From assembly GCA_019918135.1 (NCBI GenBank), contig WBZZ01002776.1, positions 25,001 to 89,000 of the forward strand: a stretch of DNA of 64,000 nucleotides, written 5' to 3'. Below are positions 22,144-32,053 of the stretch, in pieces. Positions within the stretch are counted from its first letter, which is position 1; each line of letters opens with the position of its first letter. Source of the stretch: Paulinella micropora. Its lineage: Eukaryota; Cercozoa; Imbricatea; Euglyphida; Paulinellidae. Made by a program: the position numbers and the translations under genes. The notes beneath the pieces were generated by a model. The model was not told the origin of the DNA. It searched no databases and saw only the letters and a program-made list of their open reading frames with translations.

Positions 22144-22318
22144 GCTGAGCCTGATAGTCCTACCCGACTAGGTACCGGGAGCGAGAGAGTCGACTCCGAG
22201 CCGTGGCAGAGCAGCAAGAGGAGATGCGCCGGTTGCATCGTCCGGGGTTGAGCGGTGAGGAAGAAAAAGATGATTCTTAGCTGACTTCCGGAACAGGTGG
22301 GGACAGTGGACTAGGCTG

Positions 22319-25300
22319 TTGTACGACTGGGCGCAGGGGAGTGAGTATCCCATGAACAAGCCTAGGTGGCCGAGACATTGGGCCGTAGAAGGAGCAGCAG
22401 CAAATAGTGCCGCCGTGTTTCAACCTCGTACTAAGCCGTTCAGAGTCCGAGAAAGGGTGGTCGGCGGTGAGAGCGTACTAGAGAAGGAATACGCAAGTTT
22501 GCCGGAAGCCGAGGGAGAAGCTGACCCGGTTGACGATCTAGTTCGTTTCATGACCGAACGCGGATGGATGGCTAAGGGTATTCGGCTAGCAGAACAAGCC
22601 CTCCTAGGACGGAGTGCGGACAAAGACCCCATGTTCGATTCGGGAGCTACGTTGCACTTTGTGCCGGCCGGAGCTGAACAACGCTTGTTCAACATTCAGC
22701 GAGGGATGAAACGGGTAGATACGGTCAACGGGGAGACCACCGTGACTAAGAAGGGCTCATTAGACTTGACGACCGAAACGGAAAGGGGGAAAAGAACAGG
22801 TTACATCTAGGTAGTGTGTAGGTTAGCCCCAACATAGATGAAACCTTAGTCTCCGGGCCTCAGTTAGCTAAGGAAGGTTATAGTGTAGTTCTCAACAAGA
22901 AGGGAGAGGGGTACATCACTAAGGCCCGGATACCGGACATTTCCCCAGAGCTTTTGGCCGGGGTCCTTTACCTAGAGGCCAAGGACAAAGTGTGGCGTTT
23001 TGTGACGTCCACCGACCAAGAGCTAGCTGCGGATAAGATTGAGGCTAGAGCTTTCTTTGGAAAGGAGATGGCTAAGGTCACGGAGTTGACTAGTGAACAA
23101 CTTCATCAGAAGTTCGGAGGGCCCGGAAGCGGCATGCAGCGCCTCATCAGTGAAGCGTGCGGGATCAAGATAGTGGGTGACAAAACCCATGAACAAGCGG
23201 TAAAAGAGTGTAAGGAGTGCCCAGCCGCCAAAGGGGGAAAAGTGAACCACCCGGCAAGCAACCAGTTGACACAGGTAGGGAAGTTCGAAGCCGTGGCGTT
23301 CGACAAGTCCGGGTGCCTACGAAAACCCCTCTATGGTGGGTTTTGGTACGGCATGGTGGGAATCGAGGCTAACACCGGGTATGCGTTTGGTCTCCTTCTA
23401 AAGGATAGCACCGCGGCACCACAAGTGCGCTTCATGCGGGAATGCATAAACTTCATTGAGACGCAAAGCGGCAAGAAGGTGAAGGAAGTCCGGGTAGACG
23501 GTGAGCATATCTCAGCTGACTTCAAGGAGCTGGTCCGGGACACGGGAGTGAGGAAGAGGATCAACACCCTCAACGAACACAACAAGAACCCCTATGCCGA
23601 AGTGTCCCAACGTGACTTTTGGCGCAAAGCGCGCCATAACCTGGTTAGGGCTCAGCTACCCTATGAGCTCTTGGGATACGCGTGGCAGCACGCTATCCTC
23701 TTGCACAACCTTTCACTGAAACGATCCGGTGGTGAGGTCCGGATGTTTGAGCTGATGCCCCGTGAAAGGAAGTGAATTGGATAGCTTACCTTCATCCTTT
23801 TGGGTGTCTATGCCACATGGTCATCGAGGGTAGGTTAGGACATGACGAGAGCCGGACGCACATGGCCGCCTGGTTAGGGCTGAGTTTGGAGTACTCCGCA
23901 CACTTGATCCTGTGTGAAGGTAGGGTGTTCGCATGGCGAAACGTCAAGAACTTTGACGACAACCAGCCGGCCTGGCCTTTGTTGCAACCCCTCTGGGAGA
24001 AGAAGGGCCTGAGCTTGGAGCCGTTCAAGGGAGAACCGTTAGTGGAAGACGCCGACCTTGAGCAGCTGTTTGTCCCAAAGCCCCGGGTGGGAGGGACCGA
24101 TTCCGGTGGAGGCAAGAAGGCCCCGGATCAGGGGGAGCTTGACAGCTCTGATTCCGACGGCGAAGTGGAGGAAGCGACCTCTGAACAGGAAGCCGTGAAA
24201 GCCGAGAAAGAGGCCCCCGTGCCCGACCCGGAAACAATAGGGGAGTTGAAGGGAAGGTGGGTTGAGACCCCAGCCACTCAGTGGGGCTGGGCTTGGGCCA
24301 AGAAGACCTATGGGGTGGGTTTTCTGGACAAGGTCCGACGAGGTGAGGTGCAAGACGTGAGTGAACCCATATGGGTTAAGAAGCAGAAGAACAGACCAGC
24401 CCACTGCGTAAAGTTTGAGGATGACGATTCCCCAGACCGTATGTTGAACTCGGAGATCGTCAAGTACCTTGCCGATGGTCCGGAGACCGCACATGCCGCC
24501 ACGTTCACTAGACCGGTGAGTGAGAAGCAAGCCGACGAGCTAGGGTACTGGGACGACGCCCGAGCCGAGGAGATGGCTACGCTCTGGGAGAAAGGTTGCT
24601 TCCGGAGAGTCCGAGCCGACTTAGTAGACAAGAAAGACATTTGTGAAGGGCGGTTCGTTGATGCCACCAAAGAGGCAGGGGGAGAGATCCTAAAGTTCAA
24701 AAGCCGATGGACGGCCAAGGGGTTTTCCATGATACAGGGATGGCATTTTGGAAAACGGGACTTCCCAACCCCGTGTGCCCTTACCATCTTGATGCTTTTC
24801 GCCCTAACAGTGTTCTTGGCTTAGTCTTGTCAAAGTGGGACGTTGGCACCGCATACACAGAGGCGTCTGCAGCTGAGCAGGGGTATCGCCCCAGTTACAT
24901 CGTACCACCGTTTGGTTTAGAAGAGCCGGGGTATGTGTGGCAAATGCTTAAAGCCCTCTATGGCAGACCGGACGCGGGCCGCAAATGGTGGCGGTACAAG
25001 CTAGTCCCGTTCTTAGAAGGTTTGGGCTTTAAGGCTCATGTCGCTTTTCCTTGCTTCTTTTGGCGCTGGCTACCCGGTAAGGACAAACCTGACGTTGTGT
25101 TCGTGCACGTCGACGACATGATGGGAGCGTTCAGTGGTAAGGATGTAGAAGCGGAGTTCTTAGCTGCTGGTAAGAAGGCCTTTAGGGTCTTTAAGCAAGA
25201 GGCGCCAACCGGGGTGGTAGGCTTGAACATCGAAGATAAGGAAGACTGTCGGTTAGGCCGTACGATCAAGATCTCTCAGGAGGACTTTATCAAGGAGGCC

Positions 25301-26212
25301 GTTGAGAAGCTCCAGTGCACCGGTCTAGCTACTGTCGACTCGCCGTGGTTGATGCCGGGGGTGCGGGCCGGAAAGCAGTGCGTGTTAGAGCAGTTCTCGC
25401 CGCAGCACATCGTCGGTGTCCTCTTGTGGACACGTATCACTTGGCATGAGGTGTTGGGCCCGCTCGGGGAGGTAGCGACCCATGCCTCCAAGCCCGAGTT
25501 GTTCAATTATCAGCAAGCCGAGCAGGTTGTGCGGTACCTTAACGGTATGCGTTCAAAAGGCATTCGCTTTACTAAAGCGAACGGCACCCGCTTGATGTCG
25601 TGGGCCGACTCTAGTTGGAAGGGTACGCCGGAAGATCGTCGCGCCCGGTTGGCGGGCTTTCACTTCTTTATGGGTGGCTCAGTGCTCCCCTTCTCATGAA
25701 ACGGAACGTGTCGGTGGTCCTCCCGAAGGACGCGGCCCTGCGTGCGCGTGTGGAAGAGAAGGCGCGAGCTGGTGGCGGCTGTGCCCGGCAGCGGGGACCC
25801 AGAAGAGGCGGCGGTCGGCGCGCGTCTGGTGCCAGCGGCACCCGAAGCCTCCTCATGTGAGGCGGAGGTTTATGCAATGGTGGAGTCTTATCATGGACAA
25901 GACAAGATTGTGAACTTTGTGCAGGGAATCGCAGACGGCCGGGTCGCGGACGCCATGGGGCCGTACGGGTGGGGGCAGCCCCCCATCCTGTACGGCGACA
26001 ACCAGGGAGCGTTGGACCTCGCCGACAGCAATGTGTTTGCTAGGAAGCTGGGACATGTGGACCTGCGATGCGCCATCATCAACCAGAAGGTGGACGCCGG
26101 GCTCGTTGTCAACGAGAAGGCGGGCTCAACCGACAATCTGGCCGACATAAACACTAAGGCTATGCGGGGTGAGCCTTACGACCGTCGGGTTCGGCACGTG
26201 GCCCAGGATTAA
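22319..26212 (+). pseudogene. pol: Copia-B Pol region: protease, integrase, RT, RNase H
   Basis: In order: protease with MFDSGATLHFVP near 22630-22665; integrase zinc region with H and CKEC near 23100-23225; integrase core with AFDKSG near 23300, RVDGE near 23490 and AEV near 23595 (D, D, E); an acidic linker; the linker domain WGWAWAKKTYG near 24285, with RPAHCVKFEDD near 24395; RT with DVGTAYTEA near 24835 and VHVDDMM near 25105; and RNase H with the closing GHVDLRCAIINQKVD near 26050-26095. This is the copia order. The region is spread over several frames and is broken, but every domain is represented. Confidence 0.88.
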
Positions 26213-26580
26213 AGACTTGGGGAACCGCTCCCTCTTAGAGGGACAACCCCCCGACAGCAGGACTTTCTACAACGTGGACTTTGGGTAGGACTCTTGTCAG
26301 GTTCCCGGTGGTCCGGGGATAGATATTAACAATTAGGTAACTAGATTGCCGAACTCCACAAGCTGTGGAGACGTAGGCTAGCACCTCTGCTTTCGCTTAG
26401 TCTTATTTTGTGCACTGTTGTGCCTGTAGCGCTTTAGTTGATATAGTGCAGCTATATAGCCGAACTCCACTGGAGACGTAGGGTAGCTCACTTTGCGTTT
26501 TGCTCATTTTTCTAATCTAGTTGTTAGTAGCAAGGTATGGTTGGACACTGACTCGTAAGGGAGTCTAATTAAGGGGGAGG
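26213..26580 (+). promoter_or_regulatory. Copia-B 3' untranslated stretch and polypurine tract
   Basis: A non-coding stretch after RNase H. Two related blocks (GCCGAACTCCAC...GGAGACGTAGG) occur near 26349-26375 and 26459-26484, about 110 bp apart. The stretch ends with AAGGGGGAGG at 26571-26580, immediately before the 3' LTR, which is the expected plus-strand primer. Confidence 0.8.
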
Positions 26581-26930
26581 ATTGGACAATTAATTAGACC
26601 CCTCCTCCTCAGCTATGTCCATATTGCTATTTTATACGTTACCCTTATTCGTTACGGTTAGTAGTATTATTAGTTATTAATACAGTCATTTAGAATACCT
26701 TTTCTGGTACTTGTGGCACTAGCTTTTTACCATTACCATTATTGCCCATATCAGGCCGTTTCGTGGGTCATTTTCTGGAGGTGCATCTTTTGTGTGACGT
26801 CGTCAGTTGGACTGGCGGGAATTGTTCAGTATTGTTAAATTCTTTTACGTGGGAAGCAGTTGGCCGGTAGGAGGGGGACGCCCCGAGTTCCGGTCGCCGT
26901 TTGCAGAAGTCGCGAGGATTTCCTCCCAAC
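26581..26930 (+). repeat. Copia-B 3' LTR
   Basis: Direct repeat of 19571-19923, about 97% identical by eye, with one short length difference near its start. It is followed by GACTTCG, giving the possible ACTTC target duplication. Confidence 0.9.
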
Positions 26931-26968
26931 GACTTCGTTTACTTACGTAGATTTCCACTTGTTTGCAG

Positions 26969-27011
26969 ACTTGGCGCGGTTTGCAAAGTACGAACACGAT
27001 GAACGCAGATT
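26969..27011 (+). other. Candidate 43-bp host exon between two retrotransposons
   Basis: A strong acceptor (CCACTTGTTTGCAG, ending 26968) and a strong donor (GTGAGT, starting 27012) bracket 43 bp. One phase encodes LARFAKYEHDERRL; a second phase is also open. The 131-bp island (26937-27067) lies between the Copia-B target site and the Gypsy-B 3' LTR, so both elements could have landed in introns of one gene. No partner exon was found. Chance occurrence remains quite possible. Confidence 0.3.
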
Positions 27012-27067
27012 GTGAGTTGGTGAGGTGCGTCACTTGAAGATGGTAGAGTAGTACTTGAAAGAGGTTT

Positions 27068-27678
27068 TGCCGGTTCGATGTCAAAAGAATATATTTATTT
27101 ATGCCTATCCTTTTACTCAACCAAATTCAACAACTTCGCCAATAACCCAATCTTCTTCACTTATATAAATAAAGATCAAAGATGGTGGGAAAATGTGGGA
27201 GACTAGCGAAGCCCAAAAAAAACCAAGGCAAACACCAGCCAGTTCCCGTCGTCCGGTTTAACGATAATATATTCTGACCTAAAAAGGTTAACGGACCTTT
27301 TTAGTAATATTATCATTATCCGGTTAAGAGTGTTATTAATATGAACAATCTCTTATTGTGTCTGGACCGACACGGGGTATTAATAAATTAGCACATATTT
27401 ACCTATCTGCGCCTACAATCCCCCCTCCCCGGTTTATACCGATAACCCCTATTGATTAGGAGTAGAGAGGTAAATGTGAGCGGTAGGAATATGTGGGCTG
27501 TCGAGGTTTGGCTCGAGGTTGATGGCTTCTCTTCCTTCTAGGAATCAGATAGGCGATTGAAGGAAGGAAATGTAACTGTAGGCGTTACTCCGAATGATTT
27601 GGATTTCGGAACATATGCGAAATTCGAATTTGATTTCGAATTTAATTATCAAATTTGAATTTTGAATTTCGCTCTACA
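27068..27678 (-). repeat. Gypsy-B 3' LTR
   Basis: Read on the minus strand, a long G tract plus AAG (plus-strand positions about 27679-27693) precedes TGTAGAG at 27678. The LTR includes a TATA-like TTATTTATATAAG (about 27160-27172) and an AATAAA-like box near 27098 before ending in GGCA at 27068. Matches to 41701-41835 are nearly perfect from 27068 to 27202. Related to the Gypsy-A LTR at 594-1792. Confidence 0.65.
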
Positions 27679-28126
27679 CTTCCCCCCCCCCCCTTGATGA
27701 CCCTTGTCATCCAACTGTGAGGAGTAACTTCTTTTATTCTGGCTCTCCCGAATTGGTCGGGTTCCCTGGCTGGGAGAAAGATAAGACTGTCGTGGAGATG
27801 CAGTATGCTCCCAATATCGAGCTTTTGGCCGCTAGGTAAAGGATGCATACCCTCACATCGTGTTTGGATCCCCTTATTAGACAGAATGCAATCGGGCCCG
27901 AATAGGAGTCCACCTATGAACAAATTTGTTAGCTATATATGGATAACAAACTTGCCCGTAGGTCGTCCATTTGTTGGAATGAACGGGCGCTTTGCCAATC
28001 TAGATGTTTGTTTCGTTTTTGGTGTCCTCGGTGGACTTTTTGTATAGATATATACAATTGTATAGAGCCAGCTTGAAGTTATTTTTAGAAGTGTCTAGGA
28101 AAGTATACAACCCCTATTGGAGGGTC
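27679..28126 (-). other. Gypsy-B 3' untranslated stretch with polypurine tract
   Basis: No gene is visible. It holds the G-run polypurine tract (minus strand, 27679-27693) that abuts the 3' LTR. Short open frames here have no recognisable features. Confidence 0.5.
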
Positions 28127-30946
28127 TCAAAACACATCTCTCTCGTCTTCCTCCACGTATCGGATGAAATCGTCCTCTGTGCTGGACTGGGAGGATGAGC
28201 GGTACCGCCCCTCTGGTTGGTCGAAGGGTGGATCGTCGCGCTCGTGATCGAGTTGGATGCGGATCGTTTGCCGTTCGTCGTCAGATAGTTCGAACGGTCG
28301 GATCGACGACCGTGGTTGGTCGTACTCAGGGTATAGCCTTAGCATTATGTCCCCAAGTTTATATTCGTGCACTTGCTCCCACCGTCACGGTGGGTAACAG
28401 TGTCGAGAGTGGTATATATAGTCCAACGGCTTTGTAGCTTTGTGCCATCTGAACTCTTCGTCTTGCACCGCGCTGTCCCACTCTGGACGAGCGTGATAAC
28501 GGAAGTTTCGAGCCCACCTCTCCGCCCAGGATTGGAGGCGTTGAGGGTCGGTTGGGCGGGCGTTTTCGCGGTCAAGCAAGACATTGAGTAGGTATCCATG
28601 CCGTTTCGGAACAGACGATAGCGAACGGCTATGAGCCATACCGCCATGTGTTCTTGTTGAAAACGGAGATAATGTCTTTGTCGTAACCTTGCCGCTCCCT
28701 GAAATCGGTCGGGGATTGTAGGTGGCTGGGGGCGATAGTAGCTCCGCCTATAGGTTGGAGAGGGTGAAATATATGTGACGCCATTATCTGATAGGCAGGG
28801 GGGTAGGGGACGGTTATTGGGCTCTCTCCTCAAGGGGCACTCCAAGGGCCTCAATGATTTGGCGCAACTCGTCACCTTCCGCCGACAGATTGAATGGGAG
28901 ATCGCGGCCCTTTCGGAGTTGATAGGCCCGATACGCCTGAACCTCGTCCGGGAGGGGTAGGCCCGCTCTCTCCAGGAGTCGGTAGTAGGCACTGATGTCC
29001 AATTGTGACCATCGGAGCCTTCGGAGCTCGTAGGGTTCCAGGAGCTGTTTGGGCAGCGCTTTGATGCTATAGAATCGGAGCACATACGCCCTTTGTTGAT
29101 CGGACAAGCTAGCCCAGCCTGTGATGGTCCGAGTCAACGCCCACTGCTCCATGATCAGTGATGTAGGATCCCCCGGAATGGGTGTGTAGGGTACCACGTG
29201 TGGGAGTGGATTTTCGGACCAGGTTGGCGGGCAACTTCCCACGATCTAGTAATTGGGTACTGCCATGGTCGTTCCCTCTCATAGGATTTGTGCTCCAGAC
29301 ACATATGTGGTCCCCATCGCTCTGGCGACATGTATAGGTCGGGGTCAAGGATCCACTTGTATCCGCAGTTATGGCTGCCATAGGAGGGCACTGAACGCAA
29401 ACCACCGCAGGTCACTCGGAGACGGTTCTCGTCATGTACCGCGTAGTGGTAGGATGGGGTGTGAGAGTATACCCCCCGCTCATCCTGCATTGGTGGAAGT
29501 GGCGGTGGTATGCTTTCCTCAGGTACGACCCCGTGGGCCGGTTCTTCCTCAAATAGGTGAGAGTCCGGTACCCAGTTGACCTGGTTGCCAACGAGCATAT
29601 GCCGATATGGTTCCGCCGTTGGTTTGAACGGATTAGAACGCGGATTGGTCGTATGTTTGAGCGCTGGGCATTCAAGCCGTAGGCGGCGCTCTGCGTCCGT
29701 GATATCCGGGTACGGAGGGTATATGCGGTGCATTTGGCGCGACGCCGGGTCAAAGGCGTATCGGACGGGTTTTTCGTACTCCTCGCTCGCCTCGTCCCCT
29801 TGGAAGAGGTGGGGATCCGTTCCCCGTAGCATGGTTTGCATCGGGATGCGATACGACATCGTTAATCGGTTGACGCGTGCATAGTTGACCCTCTGGGGCG
29901 GGCTGGAAGGGGGAGCTTTGGGCACCCCTGATTTGGATTCCCATCGGATGAGGCGGTAGATTTTCTGGCCTACCGGTCTATTCCCATGACAGTATACCGG
30001 TCGGTCGATCGGGCCGTATACGTACGGGATCATCCTTTTGTGGAAGTATGCCACAAATTCCTCAGTGTCGGGGTTGTTCGGGTGGTGGGCAGCGATGGTG
30101 TTGATAATCCAAGTTGTAAGGTGCGGGGACGAGTTTTTCCTCCTCGACCGGGTTTAACCCGTCGCTGTATTTATCGAGCTCGGTTTTATCCTTGCACCCG
30201 AACCGCCGCCAGTATTCACGGCGAGCCTTTAAGCGTCGCTTAGCTCGGTTGCGCGCCATGACTTCAGCATCACTGTCCTCACCCGACTCGTAATCGGTGT
30301 CGGATTGATCGAACTCGTCCGGTACGCGCCATGGTTCCGGGTCAACCCATGGTTGTTGAAGGATACCCTCTGGGTCGACGTCCTCATCCGTCGGAGGTGA
30401 GGAAGGTGTGCGCGCAACACTAGCCGGCGTTGCGGCTCCCTCCGGGCTCATGTGGGTAAGCTCGGTGTTCGAGTGATCGGAAAGATTGCTAAGTGGGGTT
30501 CTAGGTGAAGTAGGGCTCGGTCGGGGTTGGGCGGGTCCCTCCGGAATGGTTCCGGCCCCTTAGAATCCGAGTGTGCTGTTTTGTGTCGTTTGTGTGGTTG
30601 GGGTGGCGAACCTGGGGCTCTCCGACATAGGTAAATCGGACCCAGACGATTGTTTGGCGGCGGCGCCCCTGCTATCGGCTGGCCTTCTTGCTTCTGGTCC
30701 GATGCTTTCCCCTTGTCGACCGCGATGACTTGCATTAGCAAGTGTACCACCGCGATAACGCACACCGACGCCACGCACGCTAATAGGAACGCTAGGTACT
30801 GCTCCAGCGCTGTTTGCATGCCTATAGGTGGCATAAGGGCTTGATTGTCGGTATGTCTGTGAGCCAAAATTATGAGCAAGGCAAGTGTGTTTGCTGTGAA
30901 TTATGGGATGTTTGTCGTCTTTGCACACTTGCTTACTTATGTACAT
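28127..30946 (-). pseudogene. Gypsy-B coding stretch in the envelope position (unknown)
   Basis: About 2.8 kb almost continuously covered by overlapping minus-strand reading frames, read from 30946 downward. Near its start a frame has a strong hydrophobic segment (QYLAFLLACVASVCVIAVV) fit for a membrane anchor. This is followed by an acidic, proline-rich part, then a basic KRRLKARREYWRR stretch, and long proline- and tyrosine-rich regions with scattered cysteines and histidines. I recognise no family. Location downstream of pol is where envelope-like genes of some Ty3/gypsy elements lie, but no fusion peptide or cleavage site is evident. A captured host gene is another possibility. It is decayed, with several breaks. 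Confidence 0.5.
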
Positions 30947-31544
30947 AATTTGGGTGCGACGTGAGCCCTTGGATCCCTTCGCCTGTCCGTACTTAATGCC
31001 TCGGGATTATATATGAATCAGGCTGTCTAGGAATAGGGACACTTAAGTGCATGAATGAAGTATATATGCTTATGGCTCTTGGTGTTTTTCAACCTTCCAC
31101 CCAAACAACAAGATAGGGAGGACGTGACATAAATGACGTAACATTCTGTTGAGGATAATTTATCACACCCTACACATGCCAGAGCCGCGGGAGGCGGGCT
31201 AGCAACTCGAGGCGAGTGTGATGTGCAATGGCCAGGTTGAGCTAGCCAGAAATTATTCCGACCCATGGTGGTAACACCAACTACCGACCCGTCAAGATAC
31301 CTTCAGGGCCGTCGCACCCCACGGAGGGCGGGGCAGGGTCACTTTTCCCGTTTGTTACATCATGTTAGGTCCAATCCCCTCCTTCCCGTGGAAGAGCGGA
31401 CGTAGGTAGTATTTTAAACAAGACAAAGGTATCTTCGGGTGTGTCCCTAGTATGGCAGTGGCTAGGTTTCCGCTCGGTGCGGTTTGGCCCGGTACCCCTA
31501 TACTACCCGTGTTTGGCTATGCATTTTATCGATCATCACCTCGA
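30947..31544 (-). other. Gypsy-B spacer between accessory gene and envelope-position region
   Basis: About 600 bp without a convincing reading frame. It could hold the promoter or splice acceptor for the downstream coding stretch, but no specific signal stands out. Confidence 0.4.
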
Positions 31545-32018
31545 CTACTTTCGAGCTCGTTTGGATTTAGCAGCTTGGCCTAGTCGGCCGGGTTTGTATT
31601 TTCCCGGTGCTGGTGCCCCTATGAGACCGGTAGAGATGCCTTTGGCGGCTATCTCGTCCCATACCCGTATTGGGATTCGGCCATGTTGGAGGTCGAATGG
31701 GTAATCTAGCACCATGCGCGGCCATACTTGGATCTGCCATGGCTTGTATCCGGGCGATTTATCGGTAATGCCCTTCCAGAACGTCTCGACGTTTTTCCCG
31801 TCCCGATACACCTGGTAGAAGACTCGGGATTCAGGATCGTCAAGGTCTTGGTGTGACCGATAGAACTGTAGGATGGGCGGTTCGGCCGAGGTCGCTTTGT
31901 TCGCCATGGTGGCGCGGACCTTCGGTTCCCATTCCTTGACTTTCATTAGGAAGAAGTCGTTTAGGCAATCGTCGCCTACGTGGGCCGTCGGTGGACGGAG
32001 GATATATACCTTACCCAC
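31545..32018 (-). CDS. Gypsy-B accessory protein after integrase (unknown function)
   Basis: A 157-codon frame just downstream of integrase on the same strand, related to the Gypsy-A protein at 2378-2971. Conserved positions include YILRP, HVGDD-x-LND, LMK, QFYRS, VYRDGKNVET, W-x-IQVWP, LDYPFDL, IP-x-RVWDE and APGK. It ends in a short basic tail (KSKRARK), similar to the basic end of the Gypsy-A protein (RARRRRQ). Pol and this frame are separated by only a few dozen bases. There are no membrane segments. Function is unknown; the conserved tail basicity would suit nucleic-acid contact or nuclear entry, which is speculation. Confidence 0.7.
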   Translation of the reverse strand: MGKVYILRPPTAHVGDDCLNDFFLMKVKEWEPKVRATMANKATSAEPPILQFYRSHQDLDDPESRVFYQVYRDGKNVETFWKGITDKSPGYKPWQIQVWPRMVLDYPFDLQHGRIPIRVWDEIAAKGISTGLIGAPAPGKYKPGRLGQAAKSKRARK

Positions 32019-32053
32019 GTGTCAATGGATGGCCTTAACGTCTTCGCCTTTCT

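Larger units (their letters stand above)
19571..26930 (+). mobile_element. Copia-B: Ty1/copia element with both LTRs
   Basis: A plus-strand element of about 7.4 kb with 5' LTR, primer site, long leader with tandem repeats, gag, protease, integrase, RT, RNase H, polypurine tract and 3' LTR. A possible 5-bp target duplication ACTTC sits at 19565-19569 and 26932-26936, allowing one or two bases of uncertainty at the LTR ends. The two LTRs differ at roughly ten positions in 350, judged by eye, so the insertion is fairly young. The coding region is split over several frames, so this copy is structurally complete but broken, with several breaks. Confidence 0.93.

Noticed and set aside
28127-30946. 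Calling a retroviral envelope gene
   Set aside because: Only position and one membrane segment support it; no fusion peptide, cleavage site or family similarity is visible.
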